From assembly GCF_001895025.1 (NCBI RefSeq), contig NZ_BCXI01000036.1, positions 29,940-93,939 on the forward strand: a stretch of DNA of 64,000 bases, read 5' to 3'. Origin of the DNA: Rhodococcus zopfii NBRC 100606 = JCM 9919. Its GTDB lineage: Bacteria > Actinomycetota > Actinomycetes > Mycobacteriales > Mycobacteriaceae. The notes under the pieces were generated by a model that was not told the origin of the DNA, ran no database searches, and was given only the letters and a program-made list of their open reading frames with translations. Shown here piece by piece: positions 8,646-17,117 of the stretch (the first letter of the stretch is position 1; every line of letters starts with the position of its first letter). The position numbers and the translations under genes were made by a program.

Positions 8646-9947
8646 GTGCCGATGGCGTCACCGGTATTCACGCAGGGCAAGCTGATCGCTGCGCAGCTGT
8701 TCTCCGGCGCCGGAATCGCGTCCGGGTACGCCGTAGGCGGGCTGCTGGCCGAGCAGATCACGGGTCGGACCGCGATGGCCGGCTTCGCGCAGATGAGCGT
8801 GATCTTCGGCGCCGGACTTGTCGCCTATCCGCTCGCGGCGCTGGCGGCACGCGCCGGGCGGCGCAGGGCGCTCACCCTGGGGTTCGGTGTAGGCGCGCTC
8901 GGTGCCCTGGTGGTCCTCTCGGCCGTGGCGGTGCAGTTCCTCCCGTTGTTCATGCTCGGGATGATGATGTGCGGTTCTTCGACGGCCGCGGGTTTGCAGG
9001 CCCGCTATGCCGCGGTCGACGTAGCCGGGCCAACAGCGACCGGGCGGGCGATGTCGCTGGTGGTGGGGGCGACGACGATCGGCTCGGTTCTGGGTCCCAA
9101 TTTCACCGAACCCGGTGCGCACCTGGGTGAGGCACTCGGGATGCATCCGTTGGCAGGCCCCTACCTGATCTCGATGGCCGCCTTCGCCCTGGCGGCTCTG
9201 ACAGCATCGACACTTCCGAGCGGGAACGGTCCGAGTGCAGGCACGGACAAGGTCGCGACCGGCACTTCCACCGACGCACCGGCACCGCTCGGCCTCAGAG
9301 CAGCGATGCGTTTCGTGGCCGCACGTCCGGTTCCGTTGTTCGCGATCGTCACCATCGTCACCGGACAGATGATGATGACGAACGTCATGGTGATGACACC
9401 GGTGCACATGCATCATCAGCAGTTCGACCTCGGAGCCATCGGCATCGTGGTGAGCATCCACATCGCCGGGATGTACGCGCTCTCTCCGGTGTTCGGCTGG
9501 ATGTCCGACCGTTGGGGCCCGGGAACGGTGATCGCCTCCGGTGTCGTCGTTTTCGTCGCCGCCATCACCCTCGGCGTTGTGGACGCGGTGGCAGCGACGT
9601 CGTCGATGACACTGCTGAGTACCGCTCTGCTGCTCCTCGGGGTGGGCTGGTCGATGTTCCTCATCGGTGGTTCGGCGTTGCTGACGGCCTCGGTACCGCA
9701 GCATGCGAAGGTCACTCTGCAAGGCGCGTCGGACTCGGCCATGAACCTGGGCGGGGCGGTGATGGCCGCGACTGCCGGCACCGTGTTGCAGGCGGGCGGT
9801 TTCCTGTGGATCAACATGATGGCTACCGTCCTCCTCTTGGTCATGCTGGTGTTCTCGATGAAGGCGGTGCCGTTGATGAAGTGGCCTGGGAGGGCGATGC
9901 CCTCTCCGGACGAGGAGCACGATCTCGCACGAATGCAGTCGCCGTGA
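8646..9947 (+). CDS. MFS transporter (second)
   Basis: The 433-residue membrane protein has about twelve helices, with LAARAGRRRALTLGFGVGAL as the loop 2-3 signature and DRWGPGTVIASGVVV as its second-half counterpart. Two methionine-rich stretches occur (FMLGMMMCGSS; QMMMTNVMVMTPVHMHHQQ), the latter with three histidines, which is unusual. Start candidates are GTG 8646 or ATG 8652, with GAAAGGA upstream. It may be co-transcribed with the preceding MFS gene. It ends before a strong bidirectional terminator. Substrate unknown. Confidence 0.85.
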   Translation: MPMASPVFTQGKLIAAQLFSGAGIASGYAVGGLLAEQITGRTAMAGFAQMSVIFGAGLVAYPLAALAARAGRRRALTLGFGVGALGALVVLSAVAVQFLPLFMLGMMMCGSSTAAGLQARYAAVDVAGPTATGRAMSLVVGATTIGSVLGPNFTEPGAHLGEALGMHPLAGPYLISMAAFALAALTASTLPSGNGPSAGTDKVATGTSTDAPAPLGLRAAMRFVAARPVPLFAIVTIVTGQMMMTNVMVMTPVHMHHQQFDLGAIGIVVSIHIAGMYALSPVFGWMSDRWGPGTVIASGVVVFVAAITLGVVDAVAATSSMTLLSTALLLLGVGWSMFLIGGSALLTASVPQHAKVTLQGASDSAMNLGGAVMAATAGTVLQAGGFLWINMMATVLLLVMLVFSMKAVPLMKWPGRAMPSPDEEHDLARMQSP

Positions 9948-10017
9948 GTCGAATCGACGACGGGTGAGCGTGCGCGCACGACACGTGGAGGTTCGCGTTC
10001 CACACCGTCACGCACAA

Positions 10018-10062
10018 ATGCCCCCGAACCGGACGGCCTCGACGGCCGTGGTTCGGGGGCAT
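10018..10062. terminator. Bidirectional terminator between MFS and acyl-CoA ligase genes
   Basis: Perfect 13-bp arms ATGCCCCCGAACC / GGTTCGGGGGCAT (10018-10030, 10050-10062) enclose a 19-base loop that itself contains ACGGCC/GGCCGT. It sits between two convergent genes (stops at 9947 and 10112). Confidence 0.85.
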
Positions 10063-10111
10063 CCGACATCGCAACCCACACGCTGCGCAACCTGTTTCGG
10101 TTACACGACGA

Positions 10112-11665
10112 CTACCGATAGGACGCGCGCAACGTCTTCTTGTCCAGCTTGCCCAGTGGGGTGAGCGGCAGCGCGTCGAGGAAATCGATCGACTTCGGCG
10201 CGTGCACCGAACCCTTTGCCGCGCGGACTTTCTCGATCAGTTCGTCGGCGGGGACCGTCTGGCCGTCGCGCAGCACGACGCACGCCTTCACGGCCTCGCC
10301 CCACTTGACGTCCGGAACCCCGACCACCGCGACCGACGCGACCGACGGATGGGAGGAGATGACGTCCTCGATTTCGCGGGGGAAGACGTTGAACCCACCG
10401 GTGACGATCATGTCCTTCTTGCGGTCGACGATGGTGAGGAAGCCGTCCTTGTCGGCGCGGGCCACGTCGCCGGTGTGCAGCCAGCCGCCGCGCAGCGCCT
10501 CGGCGGTCTCCGCGGGCTTGTTCAGGTAGCCCTTCATCACGAGCGGGCCGCGCACGCAGATCTCGCCGAGCTCGCCGCGGGGCACCTCGTTCAGGTCGTC
10601 GTCGAGCAGGCGCACGTCGAGCCACGGCACGGGCCGCCCGCACGTGGCGAGGCGCTCGGGGTCGTCGGCGACGTGTTCGCTCTTGCGGAGCACCGAGATG
10701 GTCATGCCGCATTCGGACTGCCCGTAGAACTGGAAGAACACCTGGCCGAGACGCTCGATGCCCTCCCGCAGCCGCGCCGGTGACATCGCGGAGGCGCCGT
10801 AGAACAGCGTCTGCAGGCTCGACAGGTCGCGCTCGTCGAAGTCCGGGTGGTCGAGCAGCATGTAGATCATCGTCGGCACCAGCATCGTGGCGTTGATGCG
10901 GTGCTTCTCGATGGTTTCCAGCACGAGAGCCGGATCGAAATATGGCAGGACGTAGAGCGATCCGCCGCGCAGCAGGGTGGGGACGAAGAACGCGGCACCG
11001 GCGTGCGAGAGCGGCGTGCAGATCAGGAACCGGGGTTCCTCGGGCCATTCCCACTCGGCCATCTGGATCTGGGTCAGCGCGACACCGGACCGGAACGCCC
11101 CCATGACGCCCTTCGGCTTGCCGGTGGTGCCGCCGGTGTAGACGATGCTCGAGGTGTCCTCGGCGTCCACCGGCGCCGCGACGAGTCGCTGCGGTGTGAA
11201 CGTGGCGGCCAGCGCCAGGATGTCGGTGCCGACCTCCGACGGGCCGAGCGAGAACACGTTCTTCAACGATGGGATCTGCGCCTTCAGCTCGGCGGCGCGT
11301 TCCTCGAAGTGGTTCGGATCGAAGACGAGGGTCTCGATCTCGGCGTCGCCGGCAATGTAGAGGTGATCACTCAGCGAGCCCATGGGGTTCAGGGCGCTGT
11401 TGCGGCAACCCGCGATCATCGTCGCGCCCATCGAGATGAGCACCTCCGGGCGGTTCTTCGACAGCATCGCGACCGACGATCCCTGCCCGACGCCGACGGA
11501 CGCGAGCGCCTGCCCGAATCGGCTGATCTCGTCGCGCATCTCGCCGCCGGTGAGCACCACGTCCCCGAGGTACAGGGCGGGCTTGTCGGCGCTGCGATCG
11601 AGTGCGGTGATGAGCAGATCCGCGGTGAACACGGGGCGGTGCAGGTCGGCGTACTCCTCGGTCAT
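10112..11665 (-). CDS. AMP-forming acyl-CoA ligase (FadD-like)
   Basis: The 517-residue member of the adenylate-forming superfamily should activate a carboxylic acid to its CoA thioester. Motifs: YTGGTTGKPKGV (P-loop), FYGQSECGM (A5), GWLHTGDVARADKDGFL (A7/A8), DRKKDMIVTGGFNVFPREIE (hinge) and the C-terminal lysine in PLTPLGKLDKKTLR. The ATG at 11665 was chosen because AAGGA lies 5 bases upstream; an in-frame ATG 8 codons earlier lies in a 15-bp repeat array. The substrate is unknown, although steroid-type genes follow within 5 kb. Confidence 0.9.
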   Translation of the reverse strand: MTEEYADLHRPVFTADLLITALDRSADKPALYLGDVVLTGGEMRDEISRFGQALASVGVGQGSSVAMLSKNRPEVLISMGATMIAGCRNSALNPMGSLSDHLYIAGDAEIETLVFDPNHFEERAAELKAQIPSLKNVFSLGPSEVGTDILALAATFTPQRLVAAPVDAEDTSSIVYTGGTTGKPKGVMGAFRSGVALTQIQMAEWEWPEEPRFLICTPLSHAGAAFFVPTLLRGGSLYVLPYFDPALVLETIEKHRINATMLVPTMIYMLLDHPDFDERDLSSLQTLFYGASAMSPARLREGIERLGQVFFQFYGQSECGMTISVLRKSEHVADDPERLATCGRPVPWLDVRLLDDDLNEVPRGELGEICVRGPLVMKGYLNKPAETAEALRGGWLHTGDVARADKDGFLTIVDRKKDMIVTGGFNVFPREIEDVISSHPSVASVAVVGVPDVKWGEAVKACVVLRDGQTVPADELIEKVRAAKGSVHAPKSIDFLDALPLTPLGKLDKKTLRASYR

Positions 11666-11675
11666 GGCCATCCTT

Positions 11676-11720
11676 GTCGTCGATGTCACGGTCGTTGATG
11701 TGACGGTCGGTGATGCGACT
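11676..11720. repeat. Three degenerate tandem 15-bp units
   Basis: gtcgtcgatgtcacg, gtcgttgatgtgacg and gtcggtgatgcgact lie in tandem immediately upstream of the acyl-CoA ligase start. They may be regulatory half-sites or a replication-slippage product; I cannot tell which. Confidence 0.6.
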
Positions 11721-12024
11721 GCCGCGCGTCCGGTGTGGCAGGGGTCACCCGCGACCTTCCGTCACGATAACCGCAGAATCGCAAAAACTGAAACATGTTG
11801 CATTTCGGTGCCGCGCGGACACCGCAGCCAGGCAGTGTTCCGGCCTGCACTCCCGGTAATCGTTGGTTGCCAGGATGGGCGAACTCCGAATCCGGTAGCG
11901 GGTCCGGGGCGATCCGGCCGTGCACGGCGCGTCGGGAATGAGCGCGCGTACGACACCCACCGGAACAACGTGCGGGCGGGCTACTACAGTCGGGGCGACA
12001 CCGCGCACCCCGGGGGACACACAC
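11721..12024. other. Divergent intergenic region without genes
   Basis: This stretch separates the leftward acyl-CoA ligase from the rightward reductase. It contains an AT-rich island for this genome (11765-11810) that would suit a promoter, but I could not identify convincing -10/-35 pairs, operators or a small gene. Confidence 0.5.
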
Positions 12025-12816
12025 ATGCAGCCTGCCTCGACCTCACCTGCCGAAACGGGCACGGCGGTGACAGCAACCGTCGTCGAGCACCATCGCCTGC
12101 GCAACAACCTCTCCGTCATCCGTCTCCAGTGCGACAGCGACGTCGTGCCGTTCCGCGCCGGCCAGTACGTCGACGTCACCGTCCCGCAGCGGCCCGGCCT
12201 GCCGCGACGCCTGTCGCCCGCGCTGCCGCCGTCGCTGGACGGCAAGCTCGAATTCCACGTGCGGTCCGTCCCCGGCGGCTGGGTCAGCGGCAGCATCGTC
12301 GCGGACACCCGGCCGGGCGACGTGTGGACGATCGGCGAACCGAGGGGCGGCGACCTGCACGTCGACGACAGCGGCCGCATCGTCATCATGATCGCCGGCG
12401 GGACCGGTCTGGCTCCGCTGCGAGCACTACTGCTCGACATGGCACGCCGGCACGAACCGCCGCGCACGTTTCTGTTCGTCGGCGGCAACTCTCCCCGCGA
12501 CCTCTACGCATCGGACATGCTGTCGCTGCTCGGCGAGGCACTGCCGTGGTTGACGGTGGTGCCGGTCGTCGAATCCGTCGAGGAACCGGACTTCCCGGAC
12601 CCCTGGTACAACCGCATCGCCGCTCAACTCGGCGACATCGACGCCGACCCCGACGACCTGATCGAGGGCAGCCTCGGAGACGTCGTCACCTCCTACGGCG
12701 CGTTCGGCGATCATCAGGTCCTGTTGTGCGGATCCGCGGCGATGGTCCGGTCGACGCTGCACAAGCTGATCGAGACGGGTACGCCCGCGGAGAACATCCG
12801 CTACGACCCGTACTGA
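12025..12816 (+). CDS. Stand-alone FAD/NAD(P)-binding reductase, globin-less paralogue
   Basis: The 263-residue protein aligns along its length with the C-terminal two thirds of the globin-reductase at 4918: shared AGQYVDV/AGQYMSV, LEFHVR/IEFHVR, GGWVS/SGWVS, GTGLAPLRA and PWLTVVPVVE. It is an FNR-type FAD plus NAD(P) module. The aromatic of the FAD-binding RxYS motif is missing (RRLS here), so flavin binding may differ. An iron-sulfur or haem partner must be separate; none is adjacent. The ATG at 12025 was taken with GGGGGA upstream; in-frame codons to the left have no family similarity. A CBS-domain gene follows after about 107 bases. Confidence 0.82.
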   Translation: MQPASTSPAETGTAVTATVVEHHRLRNNLSVIRLQCDSDVVPFRAGQYVDVTVPQRPGLPRRLSPALPPSLDGKLEFHVRSVPGGWVSGSIVADTRPGDVWTIGEPRGGDLHVDDSGRIVIMIAGGTGLAPLRALLLDMARRHEPPRTFLFVGGNSPRDLYASDMLSLLGEALPWLTVVPVVESVEEPDFPDPWYNRIAAQLGDIDADPDDLIEGSLGDVVTSYGAFGDHQVLLCGSAAMVRSTLHKLIETGTPAENIRYDPY

Positions 12817-12923
12817 CCGACAATCGACACCGCCGCACCGATCGACACTGCGGGGGTTGCCTGCCTTCCGCTCCGGCAGGACGATGGATGGGCAAACATT
12901 CTCGTCCACCGAGGAGGGGCGTC

Positions 12924-13349
12924 ATGACGACCGCCCGAGACATCATGCATGCCGGCGCCACGTGCGTCGGCGAACACGAAACCCTGGAGTGCGCAGCGCA
13001 GCAGATGCGTGAGCTCGACGTCGGCTCGCTGCCGATCTGCGGCGACGACGATCGGCTGCACGGCATCATCACCGACCGCGACATCGTCTTGAAATGCGTT
13101 GCCCGCGGGTTGGATCCGACGATGATGACCGCCGGCGATCTCGCGCAGGGAGCGCCGTGCACCGTCGACGCCGAGACCGACATCGACGACGTGCTCACGC
13201 TCATGGAGGAACGCCGGATCCGGCGGATGCCGGTGATCGGCGACCACCGGCTGATCGGAATGATCAGCGAAGCGGATCTGGCCACACACCTCTCCGAGGA
13301 GAAGGTCGGCCGGTTCGTCGAATCCATCTGTGCGCCCGCCACGAGATGA
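12924..13349 (+). CDS. Tandem CBS-domain protein
   Basis: This 141-residue cytosolic protein consists of two CBS domains (residues about 6-60 and 72-128; VGSLPICGDDDRLHGIITDRD and IRRMPVIGDHRLIGMISEADL). Such free-standing CBS pairs bind adenine nucleotides and are commonly linked in actinobacteria with redox or hypoxia responses. A strong GAGGAGGGG site lies 4-5 bases before the ATG. It sits between the reductase and an SDR on the same strand. Confidence 0.9.
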   Translation: MTTARDIMHAGATCVGEHETLECAAQQMRELDVGSLPICGDDDRLHGIITDRDIVLKCVARGLDPTMMTAGDLAQGAPCTVDAETDIDDVLTLMEERRIRRMPVIGDHRLIGMISEADLATHLSEEKVGRFVESICAPATR

Positions 13350-13376
13350 ACCGACCGTGAAACGAGGTGGGCACCG

Positions 13377-14267
13377 ATGGGCGGGCTGACCGGCAGTACC
13401 GTTCTGGTTTCCGGAGCGGCCCGCGGCATCGGTGCCGCGACCGCGCGTGCCCTGGCGGCCGAGGGTGCCCGGCTGGTCCTGTTCGACGTGGACGCGCAGC
13501 CGCTGCAGGAGCTGGTCGCGGAGATCGGCGAGGACCGGGCGGTGGGGACCGTCGCCGACGTGCGGGATCTCGCCGCGGTGCAGGCCGCCGTCGATGCGGG
13601 CATCGGCCGATTCGGCGGCCTGGACTTCGCGGTGGCGAACGCCGGCGTCGGCTCGTACGGTTCGGTGCTGCAGGTGGACCCGGAAGCCTTCCGCGCGGTG
13701 ATCGAGATCGATCTCGTCGGCGTCTTCCACACCGTGCGCGCGTCGTTGCCGGCACTCGTCGAGCGCCACGGTTATCTTCTGCTCGTGTCGTCGATGGCGG
13801 CGTATCTGCCCGTACCGGGGCAGGCCCCGTATAACGCGGCGAAAGCCGGTGTCGAGCAATTCGCCAACACCGTGCGCCTCGAGGTCGCGCGGCACGGCGT
13901 CGCGGTCGGGTCGGCACACATGGCGTGGATCGACACCCCACTCATTCGCGACGCCCGCGCCGATCTGCCCGCGTTCGACCGGATGCTCGCGACCCTGCCC
14001 GGACCGCTCGGCCGGGTCCATGCGGTCAACGAGTGCGCCGCCGCATTCGTCCGCGCCCTCGAGAATCGGTCCCGGCGCGTCTACGTGCCCGGTTCGATGA
14101 GGATCCTGGCGTGGGCGCAGCCGCTGATCACGTCGGCGACCGCGGAGCGGTTCATGCTGCGGATGATGTCGCGTGCGCCGAACGTCGACGATCGGGTCGC
14201 CGCGCTGGGGCGTTCGATGAGCGCCCGCATCCTGGCCGCGCTTCCCGCGCGGCAACCGTCGCCGTAA
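13377..14267 (+). CDS. SDR-family oxidoreductase
   Basis: The 296-residue classical/extended SDR has the cofactor loop SGAARGIGAATA at 12-23, NAGVGSYG, and the catalytic set in LLLVSSMAAYLPVPGQAPYNAAKAG (Ser, Tyr, Lys). A C-terminal extension of about 60 residues (MRILAWAQPLITSATAERFM) is seen in lipid/steroid-associated SDRs of mycobacteria. ATG at 13377 follows GAGGTGGG. It converges with the ketosteroid-dehydrogenase-like gene (45-base gap). Substrate unknown; context suggests a hydroxysteroid or lipid alcohol. Confidence 0.85.
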   Translation: MGGLTGSTVLVSGAARGIGAATARALAAEGARLVLFDVDAQPLQELVAEIGEDRAVGTVADVRDLAAVQAAVDAGIGRFGGLDFAVANAGVGSYGSVLQVDPEAFRAVIEIDLVGVFHTVRASLPALVERHGYLLLVSSMAAYLPVPGQAPYNAAKAGVEQFANTVRLEVARHGVAVGSAHMAWIDTPLIRDARADLPAFDRMLATLPGPLGRVHAVNECAAAFVRALENRSRRVYVPGSMRILAWAQPLITSATAERFMLRMMSRAPNVDDRVAALGRSMSARILAALPARQPSP

Positions 14268-14312
14268 GGCATTGCGGATCAACACTTCTGACGGTTGCCA
14301 CGCGAGAGAATG

Positions 14313-16022
14313 TCAGACGGACACGGTCGCGTCCGCGGCATCGTGTGCCGCGATGTACCCGAAGACGAGACCCTGCCCGATGGTCGCGCCGGCGCCCGGG
14401 TACCGGTTGCCGAACGCGTTGGCGGCGGTGTTGCCGATCGCGTAGAGACCGTCGATGACACTGCCGTCCTCGCGCAGCACGCGGGCACGTTCGTCGGCGC
14501 GCAGACCACCGCACGTGCCGAGATCGGAGAGCGTCATCTTCACCGCGAAGTACGGGCCGTGGTCGAGCGGGCGCAGGTTCGGGTTGGGCTCCACCGTCGG
14601 ATCGCCGTAGTACCGGTCGTATGCGCTTGCGCCGCGTGCGAATTCGGAGTCGGTTCCCGCCGCCGCATCGTCGTTGAATCGGCGGAAGGTCTCGGCGAAG
14701 GTCTCCACCGGAATCCCCATCGACGCGGCGAGTTCCTCGGGGCCGGCGCCGCTGTGCGCGATGCCCGCCTTGAACCAGGAGCCCGGGATCGGCTGGCGCG
14801 GAAACAGTCCCGCAGCGAAGACGTAGCTGTTGCGGTACTTCTGGTCGAACACGATCCACATCGACTCGATCGGATCGCCCGTGCGTTCACGCTCGAGCAC
14901 GGTCTGGCCGAACGACATGTAGTCGCAGGACTCGTTGACGAACCTGGAACCCTTCTGGTCCACGATGAACGAACCGGGCAGGGACCGCTCGGCGAGCATC
15001 ACCAGCGGCGGCTTGCCTTCGCGCGTCGGCGCGACCGCGGGGAACCACCACGCCTGGTCCATCAGGTCCACATCGGCCCCGATCTCCTGCGCGATCCGGA
15101 TGGCGTCGCCGGTGTTGCCTTCCGCACCCAGGCTCTCGCCGTCGACCAGAGATTCCGACTGGAACTTGTGCCGCCACTGCATGTCGTGGTCGAAACCGCC
15201 TGCGGCGAGGACGACACCGCGGCGTGCGGTGACGGTCACCTCCCGGCCGTTCTGCTCGACGACAGCACCGGTGACGCGGTCTCCGTCGGTGACCAGACGC
15301 ACCAGCGAGGTCTCCGTCCACACCGGGATCCCGGCGCGCAGCACACCCGCGAACAGCCCTGCGGCGATCGCCTGGCCACCGGCGACGTATTCGCGCTTGA
15401 TCGCCTTCCCCGCCACACCCTGAGCGAGTCGGCGGAAGATCCGCGAGAATCCCTTGACAGGCATCCGTGCCATGAGGTTCATCCACTTGTAGTCGGCGCC
15501 CGTGGTGGGCATCGGCAGACCGGCCTCCATCAGCCCCGGACGCAACCGGCCGCGCTCGTTCCCGAGCTGTGACAGGTCGAACGGGCGGCACTCGCAGGTG
15601 CGGCCGATCGCGGCGCCGCCGGGACGTTCCGGGTGGTAGTCGGAATAGCCCTTGGCCCAGAAGAACTTCATCGGCGTGGTTCGGCTGAGCATCGCCACCG
15701 TCTCGGCACCGTTGTCGACGAACGCGTCACCGCGCTCGACAGGCGCGGTGCCGTCGACCACCGCGCGGACATAGGTGCGGCCGCGTTCGCGGGTGTCCCC
15801 GGAACGCGCTTCCTGCAGAACGGGATTGGCCGGCATCCAGAAGGCGCCACCCGACCGCGCCGTCGACCCGCCGACGTACTGTGTCTTCTCGACGACGAGC
15901 GCCGACAGCCCCAGCTCGTGTGCCGCGAGCGCGGCAGCCAAGCCGGTGCCCGAGCCGATCACGAGCAGGTCCACGGTGGTGTCCTGCGCCTGAGCCGGGG
16001 CCGGTACGGTCCTCTTCGCCAT
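14313..16022 (-). CDS. FAD-dependent 3-ketosteroid-delta1-dehydrogenase-like protein
   Basis: The 569-residue flavoprotein has an N-terminal Rossmann motif (LLVIGSGTGLAAALAA, residues 19-34), an E-K-x-x-x-x-GGST loop (VVEKTQYVGGSTARSGG), and the C-terminal signature NRYPGAGATIGQGLVFGYIAA characteristic of KstD/fumarate-reductase-type enzymes that dehydrogenate the steroid A ring. GPYFAVKMTLSDLGTCGGL also fits. Paralogues with unknown substrates are common, so the exact ketone is uncertain. The ATG at 16022 is supported by GAAGGAG; the open frame to its left is not family-like. A ketosteroid isomerase gene lies just upstream on the same strand, consistent with a steroid-ring role. Confidence 0.82.
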   Translation of the reverse strand: MAKRTVPAPAQAQDTTVDLLVIGSGTGLAAALAAHELGLSALVVEKTQYVGGSTARSGGAFWMPANPVLQEARSGDTRERGRTYVRAVVDGTAPVERGDAFVDNGAETVAMLSRTTPMKFFWAKGYSDYHPERPGGAAIGRTCECRPFDLSQLGNERGRLRPGLMEAGLPMPTTGADYKWMNLMARMPVKGFSRIFRRLAQGVAGKAIKREYVAGGQAIAAGLFAGVLRAGIPVWTETSLVRLVTDGDRVTGAVVEQNGREVTVTARRGVVLAAGGFDHDMQWRHKFQSESLVDGESLGAEGNTGDAIRIAQEIGADVDLMDQAWWFPAVAPTREGKPPLVMLAERSLPGSFIVDQKGSRFVNESCDYMSFGQTVLERERTGDPIESMWIVFDQKYRNSYVFAAGLFPRQPIPGSWFKAGIAHSGAGPEELAASMGIPVETFAETFRRFNDDAAAGTDSEFARGASAYDRYYGDPTVEPNPNLRPLDHGPYFAVKMTLSDLGTCGGLRADERARVLREDGSVIDGLYAIGNTAANAFGNRYPGAGATIGQGLVFGYIAAHDAADATVSV

Positions 16023-16119
16023 GCCAATCTCCTTCGCCTGGTTCTTCCGCAACGGTGGACGACGGTAGACCGGCATCACCGTCGACGACACCGGCGTTCC
16101 CTGCCACCGGGACGGGTGA

Positions 16120-16443
16120 CTACGACGTGGAGGAGTCACTGCGTTCCGGAAAGGAGAAGAAGCCGGGCGTGTGGTCGACCCGCAGTCGCGTGAGGTTGCG
16201 GTACGCGATCAGCCACACGCCGTCGACCCGGCGGTACTCCTCGTGATAATGACCCCAGCCGTGCAGGTGTTCCTCCACGTCGCCGTTCGTCCACCACAGC
16301 AGATCTTCCATCGCCCAGATCCCGGTGGCGGTGGTGTCCGAGGTGAGCGTGATCTCCGGCTGGTGACCGTGGTGAACGCTGGTGACCCGGACCGGTCCGT
16401 CGAGGAACGTCCGGATCGCGGCGGTCAGCGCAGCGCGTCCCAC
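16120..16443 (-). pseudogene. SnoaL-like protein, N-terminally truncated
   Basis: From a GTG at 16443 the reading frame gives the C-terminal two thirds of a SnoaL/NTF2-like domain (VGRAALTAAIRTFLDG; WAMEDLLWWTNGDVEEHLHG; GWGHYHEEYRRVDGVWLI). The first helix and the usual acidic/aromatic segment are missing; upstream codons in the same frame are Arg/Pro-rich and run back to the stop codon of the ketosteroid isomerase. A cone-shaped NTF2 fold would lack its N-terminal helices, so the gene looks truncated. It could still be expressed, as it is in frame and has the normal coding bias. Confidence 0.55.
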
Positions 16444-16506
16444 GACCGCGCCGGGGCGCCGCGCTCCCGGACGGGCCGCTGCCCGCGGGGACCGGTGCGG
16501 GGCGCG

Positions 16507-16917
16507 TCATCGGATGCGCCGCATGTCGGCGGGCGACCAGTAGGCCCACATCCCGGTGATGCGCGCCTGCTCGTCGAACGTCATGACATCGATCGGTTCG
16601 ATCTCGTACTCGGCGTCGCCGACGCGGGTGGTGACCCGGAAGTGGAACGCCGCGCTCTGCCCGCTCACGCGCAGCGACAGCAGTTCGGTGTGCTGCGGCG
16701 AGCCGTCGACCGCGCGGTAGAACCGGGCGATGGCGTCGCGCCCGACCCGCGGTTCGCTGCCGGCCGGGTCCTCGAGGGTCGCGTCGTCGGCGTACAGCGC
16801 GACGATCGCCGCCGCCGACCCCGACTCGAGTGCGGACAGGTAGGCGCGGACGGTCGCGCGGATCGCCTCGACGGTGCTGCCGCTGGTGGACTGCGACATG
16901 GCGGTGGGATGCGTCAT
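16507..16917 (-). CDS. Steroid delta5-isomerase-like (ketosteroid isomerase) protein
   Basis: The 136-residue NTF2-fold protein closely follows bacterial ketosteroid isomerase: VRAYLSALESG, ALYADDATLEDPAGSEP, EPIDVMTFDE and MWAYWSP. The three residues used by Pseudomonas KSI appear present: Tyr26 (oxyanion hole), Asp50 (general base, in LEDP) and Asp110 (in IDVM). It would move the C5-C6 double bond to C4-C5 before ring dehydrogenation, fitting the KstD-like gene downstream. Start ATG at 16917; a second Met at residue 7 is possible and neither has a strong ribosome-binding site. Confidence 0.85.
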   Translation of the reverse strand: MTHPTAMSQSTSGSTVEAIRATVRAYLSALESGSAAAIVALYADDATLEDPAGSEPRVGRDAIARFYRAVDGSPQHTELLSLRVSGQSAAFHFRVTTRVGDAEYEIEPIDVMTFDEQARITGMWAYWSPADMRRIR

Positions 16918-17039
16918 GGCAAGTGGGAACCCTTCGGAGTCGATCGGCTGGTCGGGTTCCGCGCGACACTACGGACCCCGACCACCGCGACCGGCCGGAA
17001 TTCCCGGTCACCGGGAGGCCACGCTGCGCGGGTGCCGAA

Positions 17040-17065
17040 GCCCCACGTCCTCACAGACGTGGGGC
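17040..17065 (-). terminator. Hairpin terminator downstream of the acyl-CoA ligase
   Basis: GCCCCACGTC and GACGTGGGGC pair perfectly around a 6-base loop. The hairpin begins 52 bases after the stop of the leftward ligase gene (17118) and separates it from the isomerase gene. Confidence 0.7.
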
Positions 17066-17117
17066 CGTCAGCGCACCGGTGGGGCGACCGGGCGGCGTTG
17101 GGGAAGGAGAGTCCGAC

